Below, in pieces: positions 37,124 through 47,242 of a stretch of 64,000 bases of DNA. The stretch is from assembly GCA_027459665.1 (NCBI GenBank), contig DAIDHN010000011.1, positions 16,216 to 80,215 on the forward strand, in the 5' to 3' direction. The DNA is from Chthonomonadaceae bacterium (lineage in GTDB: Bacteria; Armatimonadota; Chthonomonadetes; Chthonomonadales; Chthonomonadaceae). Every line of letters begins with the position of its first letter. Positions within the stretch are counted from its first letter, which is position 1. A model generated the notes under the pieces. That model had not been told where the DNA came from. It searched no databases and saw only the letters and a program-made list of their open reading frames with translations. Position numbers and translations under genes: made by a program.

Positions 37124-38296
37124 ATGCAGAAGAAAGACTTTCCGTACGAAGAGCCTGGAATAAGGGCCGAATGGATGCCGCATGAACGCGATATGCTGCA
37201 TGCCCTGCTGCAGTCGGCTGAATATGGAATACTGGCAACTGGTTTAGACAGGCAAGACCTGATTGCCAATGCCAAACTGGCGCTTCTCTTCTCTATACCA
37301 GCACGCAGCGTGGTAGAAACCGATCCAGATTCTGTGCGCGCATGGGCTGTGAGCCAGGTAGCCAGTCAGAAACAGTTTCTGGAGGGGCTTGAACGCGCCT
37401 ACAGCGACCCGTGGGTCAGTTTTACAGATGAGATAGAATTGAAGTGCAACCCGCCTAAACTGCTGCGCCGCAGTACTGCGCCTATTATAGGACGAGATGG
37501 AAAACCCGTTGCGCGCCTGTGGACTTTTTTGGACGTGACCGAGGTGCGCATGCTGCAGAAACAGGTGCAGAAAGACCTGGAAGAAACCACCGAAGCGCTG
37601 CAAGAGGCCCGGCGCCAAATGGTGCAAATGGAAAAGCTTTCTACTGTGGGCCTGCTTGCCTCTGGCGTGGTGCACGATATTCGCAACATTATGAGCGCAC
37701 TGCAGCTGGAAATGGCCATGCTGCCTGCAGAAGCCATTCAGACGCTGCAGCCGCACCTCAACCGATTTCAAACCCTCACTCACAGGCTGCTTGCCTACAG
37801 CAAACCTGGCATGACAGAACTGCGCCCCACAGACATGGGCAAACTAACAGCAGGCATGGCGGCGCTGCTGAAAACCCAAATGGAAATGCACTGTATAGAA
37901 CTGAAGCTCACTATTCCCAGTGTGCTGCCCTGCGTGCATGCCGATGCCTCGCAGCTGGAGCAGGCGCTGGTAAATCTCTGCCTCAACGCCCTGCAGGCTC
38001 TGCCGCCGGAAGGCGGGTGGATAGAAATACGCCTGCGCGACCTGGAAGAATGGGTGGAGGTGACCGTGCGAGACAACGGACCGGGCATTGCCGCCGAACT
38101 TTTGCCCCATATTTTTCATCCGTTTTTCACCACCCGCAGCGAAGGCATAGGGCTGGGGCTTTATTCCTGCCGGCGAATAGCCGAAGAAAACGGAGGCCAG
38201 CTTACCGTGAGCAGCACACCCGGCAAAGGAGCCGTATTTACCCTGCTGCTGCCCTCTTGTCAGCCGCCTGGAGACAACCTATGCCCAGAGTTCTGA
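37124..38296 (+). CDS. PAS-domain sensor histidine kinase
   Basis: 390 residues. N-terminal PAS-like domain (LLQSAEYGILATGLD... to FLDVTEV), coiled-coil, then a HisKA domain with phospho-acceptor His184 in SGVVHDIRNIMS and a HATPase domain (N box LVNLCLNALQAL, DNGPGI, FTTRSEGIGLGLY). There is no membrane segment, so it senses a cytoplasmic signal. The gene overlaps the response regulator start by 16 bases. Confidence 0.92.
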   Translation: MQKKDFPYEEPGIRAEWMPHERDMLHALLQSAEYGILATGLDRQDLIANAKLALLFSIPARSVVETDPDSVRAWAVSQVASQKQFLEGLERAYSDPWVSFTDEIELKCNPPKLLRRSTAPIIGRDGKPVARLWTFLDVTEVRMLQKQVQKDLEETTEALQEARRQMVQMEKLSTVGLLASGVVHDIRNIMSALQLEMAMLPAEAIQTLQPHLNRFQTLTHRLLAYSKPGMTELRPTDMGKLTAGMAALLKTQMEMHCIELKLTIPSVLPCVHADASQLEQALVNLCLNALQALPPEGGWIEIRLRDLEEWVEVTVRDNGPGIAAELLPHIFHPFFTTRSEGIGLGLYSCRRIAEENGGQLTVSSTPGKGAVFTLLLPSCQPPGDNLCPEF

Positions 38297-39003
38297 TTGT
38301 AGATGATGACCGGTTTATACAGCATGCACTTCAGCGTCTGCTGGCTTCAGAGGGGTTTGTGTGCCGTACTGCAGCCACAGGGGCCGAGATGGAAAGAGTA
38401 ATGCTGCATGAAAGCTTTGATGTACTGCTGCTGGATGTAAACCTGCCAGATACCGATGGTTTCAGCCTTTGCAGGCGCCTGCGCACCAAATACACTATGC
38501 CGGTACTCTACCTTACCGCCCGATCTGGCAGCGGTGAAAAAGTGGTGGGGCTGGAAGTAGGCGGAGATGACTACCTGACCAAGCCGTTTGATGCCCGTGA
38601 ACTGGTGGCCCGCGTTCGCGCGCTGCTGCGCCGCTCGGAAGAATACAGCAGGCGGCAGGAAGAGACTGCGCACATTCGCATTGGAAGCCTGCTGATAGAT
38701 GCAGCCAGAAGAGATGCGTTTCGCATAAACAGCCCCCTGCACCTCACCGACAAAGAGTTTGCACTGCTTTACCTGCTGGCCCGCAATTTAGACAAGGCGC
38801 TGAGCAACAATCGCATATTCGAAGAAGTATGGGGCTTTGAGTCGCAGGGCGGCCCCGGAGTGGTAGCGGTGAACGTGCGCCGGCTGCGCCAGAAAATTGA
38901 ACCAGACCCGCAGCACCCGGTGTTTTTGCTCACCGTGAGGGGCTATGGCTACCAGCTGACTTCAGCAGGGAACGCTTCGGCTGAAACTGTAATCAAAATG
39001 TAA
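38281..39003 (+). CDS. OmpR/PhoB family response regulator
   Basis: 240 residues: receiver domain (VLIVDDDRF; Asp52 in LLLDVNLPDTDG; Lys in YLTKPF) and a winged-helix DNA-binding domain (FRINSPLHLTDKEFALLYLLARN..., VNVRRLRQKIE, VRGYGYQL). Start ATG 38281 lies inside the 3' end of the kinase gene, so the pair is coupled. The ferritin-like gene follows about 100 bases later and may be a target. Confidence 0.93.
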   Translation: MPRVLIVDDDRFIQHALQRLLASEGFVCRTAATGAEMERVMLHESFDVLLLDVNLPDTDGFSLCRRLRTKYTMPVLYLTARSGSGEKVVGLEVGGDDYLTKPFDARELVARVRALLRRSEEYSRRQEETAHIRIGSLLIDAARRDAFRINSPLHLTDKEFALLYLLARNLDKALSNNRIFEEVWGFESQGGPGVVAVNVRRLRQKIEPDPQHPVFLLTVRGYGYQLTSAGNASAETVIKM

Positions 39004-39104
39004 TATAGATGCAATTATGCTGTAATCTCGGCAAACAAAACCGGGCGTATTCTGTTGTTGAGAGGAAATTTTCTTCTACAGTATTTGTAATCAAGGAGAA
39101 ACCA

Positions 39105-39935
39105 ATGTCCAGAACAGAAGAGAGCTACAGCGGTGAACGTCGTCGTTTTCTAGCCGGTATAGGGGCGGCAGGGCTGGTAACAGCCAGCACCATGCTAGTA
39201 GGCTGCGGAGGAGGCAGTTCAAGAGCATCTACTAACATGGATTCTACCATCATCAATGCAGCGGCAACTGCAGAAGCGCTTGCAACAGTAATGTATGACA
39301 ACCTGATCAAGTCTTCGCTCAACACCAGCGGCCTCAACGGCAATGTAAACGACCAGGCATATCTTACCGCAGGGCGTGAGCAGGAATATCTGCATTACCA
39401 AACTTTGGTAGCAGCGGGCGGGGTTCCTCTGGCCACCACCTTCTACTTCCCGGTAGGCATGTTCACCACTGCAAACGGCACGCAGTCTGTGCAAACTGCC
39501 ATCAATACGCTGATTACCCTGGAAGACGCGTTTATTGCGGCCTATCTCATAGGCGTTCGCGATTTTTCAACTTCCGCGCTCAAAGTGCTGGCCGGGCAGA
39601 TTGCAGGGGTAGAATCTGAGCACCGCGTGCTGGGCCGCATCATTGCCGCCGACCTGGGTCTGAGCAGCGTTACAGGGCTTTCGGGCACGGCAGAAGGCGT
39701 GCAGGGCAGTGCGGGGCATGCTTCAAACAACATCGCCTACGAGCGTACTTTCACCACCACCGGGCCTTCTTTTCAGAATATCAGCAGTGTAGTAGCAGCG
39801 CTGGGGCCGTTTGTCACGCCTCCTTCAGCCGGTGCAGCCGGCGCCTACGACCCCACGCCGTATGCGCTGAACACTACTGCAAACTACTACCTTACCGAAA
39901 CCCCCGTCATTACCCTGGACAGCACCACGCCGTAG
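39105..39935 (+). CDS. Tat-exported ferritin-like domain lipoprotein
   Basis: 276 residues. A twin-arginine signal (ERRRFLAGIGAAG) runs into a lipobox-like LVGCGGG. The mature part is a ferritin-like four-helix bundle (Ferritin_2 type) with Glu/His in TAEALATVMYDN, REQEYLHYQTL, LEDAFIAAYL and VESEHRVLGRI, suggesting a dinuclear iron site. Export by Tat fits folding with metal in the cytoplasm. Related proteins are linked to stress or desiccation, but function is not proven. ATG 39105 follows AAGGAGAAACC. Confidence 0.85.
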   Translation: MSRTEESYSGERRRFLAGIGAAGLVTASTMLVGCGGGSSRASTNMDSTIINAAATAEALATVMYDNLIKSSLNTSGLNGNVNDQAYLTAGREQEYLHYQTLVAAGGVPLATTFYFPVGMFTTANGTQSVQTAINTLITLEDAFIAAYLIGVRDFSTSALKVLAGQIAGVESEHRVLGRIIAADLGLSSVTGLSGTAEGVQGSAGHASNNIAYERTFTTTGPSFQNISSVVAALGPFVTPPSAGAAGAYDPTPYALNTTANYYLTETPVITLDSTTP

Positions 39936-40241
39936 CGGTTCATTTCCTGGCGGGGCAGGCGGGGAGCGCAAGCCTGCAGCGCCCCCGCATCTGTATAAAC
40001 CTGCTGCACAGAATAAAAATTATGGCGGCAGATGGGTATTTCACCCTCAAGAAGCTGCAGCAGCATGCCGACAATGGCAAGGGAAAATTGAATAGCGGAT
40101 GCTTATACAAAAAAAGAATAACGGCAAAACTACATAGTGTAGAGAATTCAGGGCTTTCTCTTCCTTAAAAATTATAAAATTTATTGCCGGAAGAGAAGCA
40201 GCGGGGCGGTGCAAACCGCCCCGTATTTTTTGCTGCAGTGA
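39936..40241. other. 306-base intergenic region with two hairpins
   Basis: No gene is seen. It contains a hairpin gcggggagcgc / gcgcccccgc (39959-39988, one bulged A, no T-run) just after the ferritin-like gene, an AT-rich stretch, and a clear terminator at 40202. The roughly 200-base gap between the first hairpin and the terminator could encode a small RNA, but no promoter is obvious. Confidence 0.4.
40202..40229 (+). terminator. Rho-independent terminator (plus strand)
   Basis: cggggcggt (40202-40210), loop gcaa, accgccccg (40215-40223), followed by tatttttt. The T-run is on the plus strand only, so it ends a plus-strand transcript 270 bases beyond the ferritin-like gene and faces apt. Confidence 0.85.
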
Positions 40242-40766
40242 TCAGTCAAAGTGAAGCAGGCTTACCACCGGGTACTTGTCCAGAATAGTGCGCCCTTCCA
40301 AAAAGTCGAGTTCTGCCAAAAACACAAAGCCAGCCACAATGCCCCCCACTCGTTCAACCAGCCTTGCTGCCGCGGCTGCAGTGCCGCCTGTAGCAAGCAG
40401 GTCATCTACAATCAGCACGCGCTGGCCAGGTTCTATGGCGTCATCGTGAATTTCCACAGTATTGGTGCCATATTCCAGTGCGTATTCTTCGGCAATGCGG
40501 TTGCCGGGCAGTTTGCCCAGTTTGCGCAGCGGCACAAAACCGGTGCCATGTTCCAGTGCAATGGGTGCGCCAAACAAAAACCCTCTTGCTTCTATCCCTA
40601 CCACTACATCAGGTTTGAAGGGGCGCGTAAGGGCTGCCATTTCATCAATCACCTCACGCAGCGCGGCAGCATTCTGAACTACCGGAGTAATGTCTTTGAA
40701 AAGAATGCCTGGTTTAGGGAAGTCTGGAATATCCCTCACCAGTGATTCAGCGAGCAGTTTGCTCAT
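40242..40766 (-). CDS. apt: Adenine phosphoribosyltransferase
   Basis: 174 residues. [17 protein letters not shown] at the start, [12 protein letters not shown], and the PRPP-binding [14 protein letters not shown] identify Apt. It converts adenine plus PRPP to AMP. It is the third gene of mtnP-mtnA-apt, so it salvages the adenine released by MtnP from methylthioadenosine. ATG 40766 follows TGAGGAGAAC. Confidence 0.96.
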   Translation of the reverse strand: MSKLLAESLVRDIPDFPKPGILFKDITPVVQNAAALREVIDEMAALTRPFKPDVVVGIEARGFLFGAPIALEHGTGFVPLRKLGKLPGNRIAEEYALEYGTNTVEIHDDAIEPGQRVLIVDDLLATGGTAAAAARLVERVGGIVAGFVFLAELDFLEGRTILDKYPVVSLLHFD

Positions 40767-40786
40767 GGGTGTTCTCCTCAGAAGTG

Positions 40787-41845
40787 TTACGTTGCCGCAC
40801 TGTTTCTAGTCTGCAAGCTTGCAAGGCTGTCAGGCCAGGGCGGTTTCAGCACTCCCTGTTCTGTAATAAAGCCGCTGATAAGGCAGGCAGGTGTTACATC
40901 AAAAGCAGGATTCCATACCTGCACTCCAACCGGTGCAATGCGCTCTCCGGCAATATGTGTGATCTCTTCCGGGTTTCTTTCTTCTATGGGAATGCCGCTG
41001 CCGTTTGGCAGGTTCATATCGAATGTAGAAACGGGGGCAGCTACATAAAATGGAACATGGTAATGGCTGGCAACAATGGCCAGCGCGCATGTACCTATTT
41101 TATTTGCGGTGTCTCCATTTGCTGCAATTCGGTCGGCTCCCACTACAACACACTGAACTTTGCCCTGCTGCAACAGGGCAGCTGCCATATTATCGGCAAT
41201 TAAGGTTACTTTAATACCCTCCCTTATCAATTCCCATGCGGTGAGCTTCATTCCCTGCAGGCGGGGGCGTGTTTCATCTGCAAACACCTCAATCTGCTTG
41301 CCCTGTTCTTTTGCTGCGCGAATAACGCCCAAAGCAGTGCCGTAGCCTACCGTGGCCAGCGCCCCTGCATTGCAATGCGTAAGCACCCCTCCCTGTTCGG
41401 GCAGAAGGTCTGCCCCAAACCGGCCCATGCGCCTGTTTATCTCTACATCTTCCTGCAGCATGGCCACTGCTGTTTCCTGAATGACTTCTTTCAGATCGGC
41501 TGTGGTGCCCTGCGTTTCTGTGGCAAGGCGCATTAGCCTGTCTACTGCCCATGCCAGGTTCACTGCGGTAGGGCGCGCTGCTTTCAATGCGCTTGCCACG
41601 GTTTCCAATCGCTGCAAAAACAGGGTGCGGTCGGTGGCAATCAGCATGCGCGCTGCCATGGCCATGGCCAGCGCTGCCGTGCAGCCTATGGCGGGCGCGC
41701 CACGCACCACCATTGTGCTGATGGCCTCTGCGCACTGGCGCCAGTCTTCCAGTTCTACATACTTTAGCTCAGCCGGCAGCGCATTCTGGTCTATCAGGCG
41801 CACACGCCCTGCTTCCCATTCTACCGTTTGCAGCAATTCTGACAT
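40787..41845 (-). CDS. mtnA: S-methyl-5-thioribose-1-phosphate isomerase
   Basis: 352 residues. Catalytic Cys158 in [11 protein letters not shown] and Asp238 in [29 protein letters not shown] and [19 protein letters not shown] are family hallmarks that separate it from eIF2B subunits. It isomerises methylthioribose-1-phosphate to methylthioribulose-1-phosphate in methionine salvage. It starts 5 bases after mtnP. The later salvage genes (mtnB to mtnE) are not in the window. Confidence 0.95.
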   Translation of the reverse strand: MSELLQTVEWEAGRVRLIDQNALPAELKYVELEDWRQCAEAISTMVVRGAPAIGCTAALAMAMAARMLIATDRTLFLQRLETVASALKAARPTAVNLAWAVDRLMRLATETQGTTADLKEVIQETAVAMLQEDVEINRRMGRFGADLLPEQGGVLTHCNAGALATVGYGTALGVIRAAKEQGKQIEVFADETRPRLQGMKLTAWELIREGIKVTLIADNMAAALLQQGKVQCVVVGADRIAANGDTANKIGTCALAIVASHYHVPFYVAAPVSTFDMNLPNGSGIPIEERNPEEITHIAGERIAPVGVQVWNPAFDVTPACLISGFITEQGVLKPPWPDSLASLQTRNSAAT

Positions 41846-41850
41846 GGCGG

Positions 41851-42666
41851 TCAGGCCTGTACCCGCGCATGGTCGAGGGCATGATGGCAGGGGCTGTCAA
41901 GGTCAAGCGGAATGCGCCTGATCAACTCGGCAACCACCGATTTCACGCGTGAGGCATTCTGTACAAACACGCGGTACACCTCTTCTTGTGTTACGGGGGC
42001 AATATTCTCTTCTGCAACCAGGCCGCAGTCGTAGTCGGTGATGAGGGCGATGTTTACTACTGCCAGGTTCTGTTCCAGGCAAAGGTAGGCTTCGGGGTAC
42101 TGCGTCATGTTGATCACTTCCCAGCCTGCGCGGGTAAACCACTGGCTCTCGGCGCGAGTGGAAAAACGCGGCCCCTGTATAATCACCACCGTGCCTTTTT
42201 CGTGCACAGTAATGCCCTGCTCGCGAATGATCTCTGCGGCAAGCCTGCGCAAATGGGGGCAGTACGGCTCGGCGCTTGAAACATGGTACACCTCCGGCCC
42301 CTCGTAAAAAGTATCCTTGCGCGAGCGGGTGCGGTCTACGTACTGATCGCATACTACAAAATGCCCCGGTTTTACATGCGTCTGCAGGCTGCCTGCCGCG
42401 CACGGGCTGATGATAAAGCGAATCCCCAGCGATTTCATGGCCCATACATTGGCCCTGTAGTTGATGGCATGGGGGGGGATGGTATGGTGTCTGCCGTGGC
42501 GGGGTAGAAACGCAACCGTGCGCCCTTCGGTTTCTGCCAGAAAAATGCTGTCGCTGGTCGGGCCAAACGGCGTATCTACCGTGATTTCCTGCACATTTTC
42601 AAACAGCGAATAAAAACCGCTGCCTCCAAACACTCCTATATCGGCTCTCGGAGCTTGTTGTGTCAC
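41851..42666 (-). CDS. mtnP: 5'-Methylthioadenosine phosphorylase
   Basis: 271 residues, PNP/MTAP family 2. Phosphate-binding GVFGGSGFY and PRHGRHHTIPPHAINYRAN, then GPRFSTRAESQWF, NMTQYPEAYLC and NIALITDYDCG. It cleaves methylthioadenosine, a by-product of polyamine synthesis, to adenine and methylthioribose-1-phosphate. GTG 42666 follows AGGAGAGAGCAAA. First gene of the salvage operon. Confidence 0.95.
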   Translation of the reverse strand: MTQQAPRADIGVFGGSGFYSLFENVQEITVDTPFGPTSDSIFLAETEGRTVAFLPRHGRHHTIPPHAINYRANVWAMKSLGIRFIISPCAAGSLQTHVKPGHFVVCDQYVDRTRSRKDTFYEGPEVYHVSSAEPYCPHLRRLAAEIIREQGITVHEKGTVVIIQGPRFSTRAESQWFTRAGWEVINMTQYPEAYLCLEQNLAVVNIALITDYDCGLVAEENIAPVTQEEVYRVFVQNASRVKSVVAELIRRIPLDLDSPCHHALDHARVQA

Positions 42667-42851
42667 TTTGCTCTCTCCTTTGAAAAACAGTCAGCGAAGT
42701 TCTTTCTCGTATTGCAACAGGCAGTATTGTACCCGTTAGGCATAAGCAAACCGCATCTGCATTAAAATACCGCCAGCATAATTTTCAGATGCCGGCGGCC
42801 CGTTCGTGGTATATTATTGCCCAGCGATATTTTTACGGAAACCCGAAACTT

Positions 42852-45368
42852 ATGCCAGAACAAACCGCTGCAGCGCCAGATCTTTGCATAACCCCCCGCG
42901 CACTGCTGGAAACGCATCTTCTTCAAGCGCCTGTTATACACCCCGACGGGGTGCGCGTGGCGTTTACTGCCACCGATACCGATTTTCACGACTCTTCGCG
43001 GCGTTCATTTTTGTGGATCGCCGAATGGCCTCTGCCCTCCGGCAGCGATGTGGAAGAAGAACTGCCCGAACCTGAAGACCTTGCACGCCGCATTACCTGG
43101 CAGCGCGATGGAGCGCATTCTCCGCGCTGGTCTCCCGATGGCCGCTGGCTTGCCTTTCTCTCTGCCCGGCCAGAAGAAAACGGCAAGGAAGAGGATGAGG
43201 AAGAGCATACTCCCATGCGGCTCTGGGTAATGCATATGGAGGGCGGCGAGCCGTTTTGCCCGTGTGCTTTTACAGAAGATGTGGAAGAGTATGCCTGGGA
43301 GCCGGGAAGCGAAAGCCTGATTGCCATGCTGGTGCAGCCGCTGCCCAAGCCAGTGGCTGCATACCGCCGCACCCAGCGCACCGATGAATACATTGACCCG
43401 GTAGAAGAACCTGCCGAAAAAAGACCGCGGCAGTTCTGGCGCATTGACATTGCAGCACGTAAAGCCACCCTGCTTGCAACCGCCGATGCAGGCGCCCTGG
43501 AGTTTGCGCTCTCGCCGGAAGGAGATCGCATTGCCTGGATAACCAATCATACTGGCGAGCCGAATGACTATCACCTTTCTGAAATAGAGATGCTAAACCT
43601 AAAGACAAATGTCAAACAGAAAATTTGTGAACGGCCCGGCGGCAAAAGCTGCCTGCGCTGGTCGCCCGATGGCAGTGCGCTTGCCTACCTTTCGTGGCTG
43701 CAGTATGACCTCTCCTACTCGCGCACCAGCATCTTCCTGATGAAAACGCCGCCCCATGAGAATGGCATGGAACCTCCTGCCTGGCTGCAGGATTTTCCCA
43801 ATGCCTGCCCGCTGGAACCGTATACCCCGCAGGATTGGGACCACGATGTGCAGGAGATAGAGTGGAGCAAAACTGAAGGGGCGCTGTATGCCATAACGCT
43901 GGAAGGCACCGGCACAGGGCTGGCCCGCATTGCAGAAAAAACAGAAATGCTGCCGATCTCTGCAGATGCCGACCGCTGCGACCTGTGCATTTCGCCGGAA
44001 AGCGGACGCATGGTGTGGGTAGAGCAGAGCAGCAATTCTCTGCCTGAACTGGTGATGCGCACCCCCGAAGGCGAAACCAGAACGATTACCGCGCTGAATG
44101 CCGATTTTCTGCGCAAGTACCGTCTGCCGCGACAGAAGGTGGTGCGCTGGAAAGCGCCTGATGGGCTGGAGATAGAAGGGGTGCTTACCCTGCCGGATGC
44201 AGAAGGCCCGGCTCCTCTTGTGTTGCAGCTGCATGGCGGACCGCACGGGCGTTCTGCCAATACGCTGCTAAGCTACAGCATGCACCCCGCCTGGGCTGCT
44301 GCCGGATACGCAGTGCTGCGCCCTAACTACAGGGGAAGCGAGGGGTATGGCAATGCATTCGGCACTGCCAACCGCCGTGACCTGGGCGGCGGCGACTACC
44401 AGGATGTAATGGCCGGTGTAGACTGGTGCATAGAGCAGGGCATTGCTCTGCCGCACAAGCTGGGGGTAATGGGAGGATCGTATGGCGGCTACCTGACCAA
44501 CTGGATTATTGGGCATACCAGCCGCTTTGCCGGAGCCGTATCGCTGTTTGGCATTTTTCACCTGCAAACCGATTACTCAAACTCGGCGCTGTCACGCTGG
44601 GACAACGACTATCTGGGCGCATACTACTGGGAAGATGAAGAAATTTACCGCAGGCTTTCACCCGGCACCTACCTGCAAAACATACAAACCCCAACCCTGA
44701 TAGTGCATGGGCAGGATGACGACAATACTACCCTTGCAAACTCGCGCGAGATGTACCAGGCGCTGAGGCACCGGGGGGTGACCACCCGGTTTGTACATTA
44801 CCCGCGGGAAGGGCATGGCCTGCAGGAACCAAACCACCGGCTGGACGAGATGCGCCGCTGCATGGCCTGGCTTGACAGGTACGTGCTGCATGCCGGCAGC
44901 GAGCCGGCAGTGCTGCGCACGGGAGACGCCCAGGAGCGCGAAGGATTGACTTTGATAGTTACTCGCGCAGAAACCGCCTCATTCACCGGCGCCGAGCAGA
45001 AAGAAGGCATGGCCCTGCTGGAGGTAAGCTTTACCATACACAGCGCACTGCCTTACCCTTCTACCTACCTGCTCAGCCTAGACCGCATTACGCTGGAGCA
45101 GGAGGGCGAGCATCTGCCAGCTGCAGGAACCGGTGCAGAAGTGCATGGCGCCCGCATACTGATAGAGGGCAGTAAAATTTATACGCTGCAGCATCCCCAC
45201 CCCGAAACCGGGGCGGTCGGCTTTGGGTTTAGCGCCGTATTTTGTGTAGGCGAAACAAAGGGAATGGGGCGGGTGCACATTGCCGACTTTGCGCCTGTAG
45301 AGGTATGCTGGTGGGGCGAGGAACTGGAGAGCGCCCCGGATGCAGGGGAAGATTCTGCCGAGGGCTGA
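42852..45368 (+). CDS. S9 family serine peptidase with extra C-terminal domain
   Basis: 838 residues. The N-terminal beta-propeller has WD/TolB-like repeats (SPRWSPDGRWLAFLS; SCLRWSPDGSALAYLS). The alpha/beta-hydrolase domain carries Ser543 in GGSYGGY, Asp623 in HGQDD and His655 in REGHGL, as in acylaminoacyl-peptidase-like S9C enzymes. A beta-rich domain of about 140 residues follows, absent from ordinary S9 peptidases of about 650-700 residues. No signal peptide, so cytoplasmic. ATG 42852 is used; ATG 42789 is possible and neither has a clear Shine-Dalgarno. Confidence 0.9.
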   Translation: MPEQTAAAPDLCITPRALLETHLLQAPVIHPDGVRVAFTATDTDFHDSSRRSFLWIAEWPLPSGSDVEEELPEPEDLARRITWQRDGAHSPRWSPDGRWLAFLSARPEENGKEEDEEEHTPMRLWVMHMEGGEPFCPCAFTEDVEEYAWEPGSESLIAMLVQPLPKPVAAYRRTQRTDEYIDPVEEPAEKRPRQFWRIDIAARKATLLATADAGALEFALSPEGDRIAWITNHTGEPNDYHLSEIEMLNLKTNVKQKICERPGGKSCLRWSPDGSALAYLSWLQYDLSYSRTSIFLMKTPPHENGMEPPAWLQDFPNACPLEPYTPQDWDHDVQEIEWSKTEGALYAITLEGTGTGLARIAEKTEMLPISADADRCDLCISPESGRMVWVEQSSNSLPELVMRTPEGETRTITALNADFLRKYRLPRQKVVRWKAPDGLEIEGVLTLPDAEGPAPLVLQLHGGPHGRSANTLLSYSMHPAWAAAGYAVLRPNYRGSEGYGNAFGTANRRDLGGGDYQDVMAGVDWCIEQGIALPHKLGVMGGSYGGYLTNWIIGHTSRFAGAVSLFGIFHLQTDYSNSALSRWDNDYLGAYYWEDEEIYRRLSPGTYLQNIQTPTLIVHGQDDDNTTLANSREMYQALRHRGVTTRFVHYPREGHGLQEPNHRLDEMRRCMAWLDRYVLHAGSEPAVLRTGDAQEREGLTLIVTRAETASFTGAEQKEGMALLEVSFTIHSALPYPSTYLLSLDRITLEQEGEHLPAAGTGAEVHGARILIEGSKIYTLQHPHPETGAVGFGFSAVFCVGETKGMGRVHIADFAPVEVCWWGEELESAPDAGEDSAEG

Positions 45369-45376
45369 CCGTTAGT

Positions 45377-47218
45377 TCACTCTTGTGCGTGCAGGAATTC
45401 GAAAACGGTTTCTGCCAGCGTTCTGCTCATGCCGGGCGCCAGAGCTATATCCTCTACGGCAGCAGCGCGCAGTTTTTTCATTGAGCCAAAGTGCAACTGC
45501 AGTGCCTTGCGGCGAACCGGGCCTATGCCGGGAATATCAGAGAGGGTAGAGTGCGTCATGCTCTTGCTGCGCAGCTTCGCCCCAAAAGTGTTTGCAAACC
45601 GGTGGGCCTCATCGCGAATGCGCTGCACCAAAAAAAGCGCCTGGCTGTTGCGGGGCAGTATCACCGGCTCGGCCTGGCCGGGCAGCACCAGGTGTTCAAA
45701 CTGTTTTGCCAGCCCGGCCAGGGGCAGATGCATGCCTGTTTCTTCCATGGCGGCAAGGGCAGAAGTCACCTGCCCGCGCCCTCCATCTACAATAAGCAGG
45801 CTGGGCAGTGGAAGGAATTTGGGGTTGCCTGCTTTTGCCTGATTGAGCCGGCGCACAAGGGTTTCCTGCATAGAGGCATAATCGTTGGGCTGGCCGTCGG
45901 CGCGTTTTATTTTGAAGCGCCTGTATTCCTGCTTGCACATTTCCCCTTTTCTGCATACCACCATAGAGGCAACCTGGTGCGCTCCCTGCGTGTTTGATAT
46001 GTCGTAGCACTCTATGCGTTCGGGGGGGGCCTGCAAACCCAGCGCCTCTGCCAGTTCGGCAAGCGCATGCTCTGTGCTTCCCAGCTTTGCGCGCATTTCT
46101 GCTTTTATCTGCTCCAGGGCATGCGCAGCGTTTTCAGAGGCCATGTCTATCAGCTTCTTTTTTTCGCCCCGCACCGGCACATGAATTTCCACCTTGCGCC
46201 CCTTGCGCTGTTTCAACCAGCTCTGCACTATTTCCGCTTCGTCTATGCTCTGCGGCAAGAGTATTTCCTGTGGAATGTAGGCTGCATTCTGGTAATACTG
46301 CTTCACAAATTCCTGTACCACGCTGGCCTGTTCTTCCTCACCAGAACCTTCTACCAGAAAATGGTTCTGCCCTATCAGGCGGCCGCCCCGTATGTAAAAC
46401 ATCTGCACGCAGGCCCCATTCAGCCCGCTTTCATCTTCCACTACCGCAATAACATCCTGGTCTACCATATCGGTAGAGATTACTTTTTGCCGCTGCAGTA
46501 TCTCCTCCGCTGCCTGCAGGCGGTCGCGAAGTCGTGCTGCCCGCTCAAAATCGAGGTCTTCTGCGGCCTCTTCCATGCGCTCGCGCAGCTTTTTCAGTAT
46601 CGGTTCCTGGCGTCCATCCAGAAAGCCTGCCACCTCTTGCACTGCTGTCGCATATTCAGCCTGGTCTGCCAGGCCGGCGCAGGGGGCCAGGCACTGCCCC
46701 ATGTGGTGGTACAGGCAGGGTTTTTGTACTGCGCGGCCATCAAAACTTTTGCCGCATGAAACCAGCGGAAATACCCTCTGCACCAGTTCGAGCGTGCGGT
46801 GTACCGACCGTGCATTGGCATAGGGGCCAAAGTACCGGTTTTTGTCCTGCCGAATGCGCCGCGTTACCAGCAGGCGCGGGTAGGGTTCTGAAAGTGTGAG
46901 GCAAAGGTAGGGGTACTGCTTGTCATCGCGCAGGCGCACATTGTAATGGGGCTGATGCTTTTTGATGAGGGTGCATTCGAGTACCAGCGCCTCCAGTTCG
47001 TTTTCGCATACAATGTATTCCAGGTCGGCGATGTTGCTTACCAGCCGGCGTACCTTGGGGCTGTGCGAGGCGCCTTTCTGAAAGTATGAGCGCACCCGGT
47101 TGCGCAGGTTGATTGCTTTGCCCACATAGATAATTGTACCGGCTGCATCTTTGTGCAGATAGCAGCCGGGCAGGGTAGGAAGCGATTTCAGTTTTTCCAA
47201 AACAGCCGGTGTGGGCAT
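45377..47218 (-). CDS. uvrC: Excinuclease ABC subunit C
   Basis: 613 residues, standard length. GIY-YIG nuclease domain (PGCYLHKDAAGTIIYVGKAINLRNRVRSYF), four Cys around CGKSFDGRAVQKPC...CLAPC, UVR motif (EAAEDLDFERAARLRDRL), RNase H-like domain (ECYDISNTQGAHQVASMVV, LIVDGGRGQ, DEAHRFAN) and a C-terminal helix-hairpin-helix (SDIPGIGPVRRKALQLHFG). It makes both incisions in nucleotide excision repair. It lies downstream of the CaMKII-domain gene on the same strand. Confidence 0.97.
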   Translation of the reverse strand: MPTPAVLEKLKSLPTLPGCYLHKDAAGTIIYVGKAINLRNRVRSYFQKGASHSPKVRRLVSNIADLEYIVCENELEALVLECTLIKKHQPHYNVRLRDDKQYPYLCLTLSEPYPRLLVTRRIRQDKNRYFGPYANARSVHRTLELVQRVFPLVSCGKSFDGRAVQKPCLYHHMGQCLAPCAGLADQAEYATAVQEVAGFLDGRQEPILKKLRERMEEAAEDLDFERAARLRDRLQAAEEILQRQKVISTDMVDQDVIAVVEDESGLNGACVQMFYIRGGRLIGQNHFLVEGSGEEEQASVVQEFVKQYYQNAAYIPQEILLPQSIDEAEIVQSWLKQRKGRKVEIHVPVRGEKKKLIDMASENAAHALEQIKAEMRAKLGSTEHALAELAEALGLQAPPERIECYDISNTQGAHQVASMVVCRKGEMCKQEYRRFKIKRADGQPNDYASMQETLVRRLNQAKAGNPKFLPLPSLLIVDGGRGQVTSALAAMEETGMHLPLAGLAKQFEHLVLPGQAEPVILPRNSQALFLVQRIRDEAHRFANTFGAKLRSKSMTHSTLSDIPGIGPVRRKALQLHFGSMKKLRAAAVEDIALAPGMSRTLAETVFEFLHAQE

Positions 47219-47242
47219 GGTTGTACAGAGATGAGTGTGAGT

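Noticed and set aside
37519..38280. Upstream extension of the response regulator frame through the kinase gene
   Set aside because: This part overlaps the histidine kinase in another frame and is Arg/His/Ala-rich shadow; the receiver domain starts at ATG 38281.
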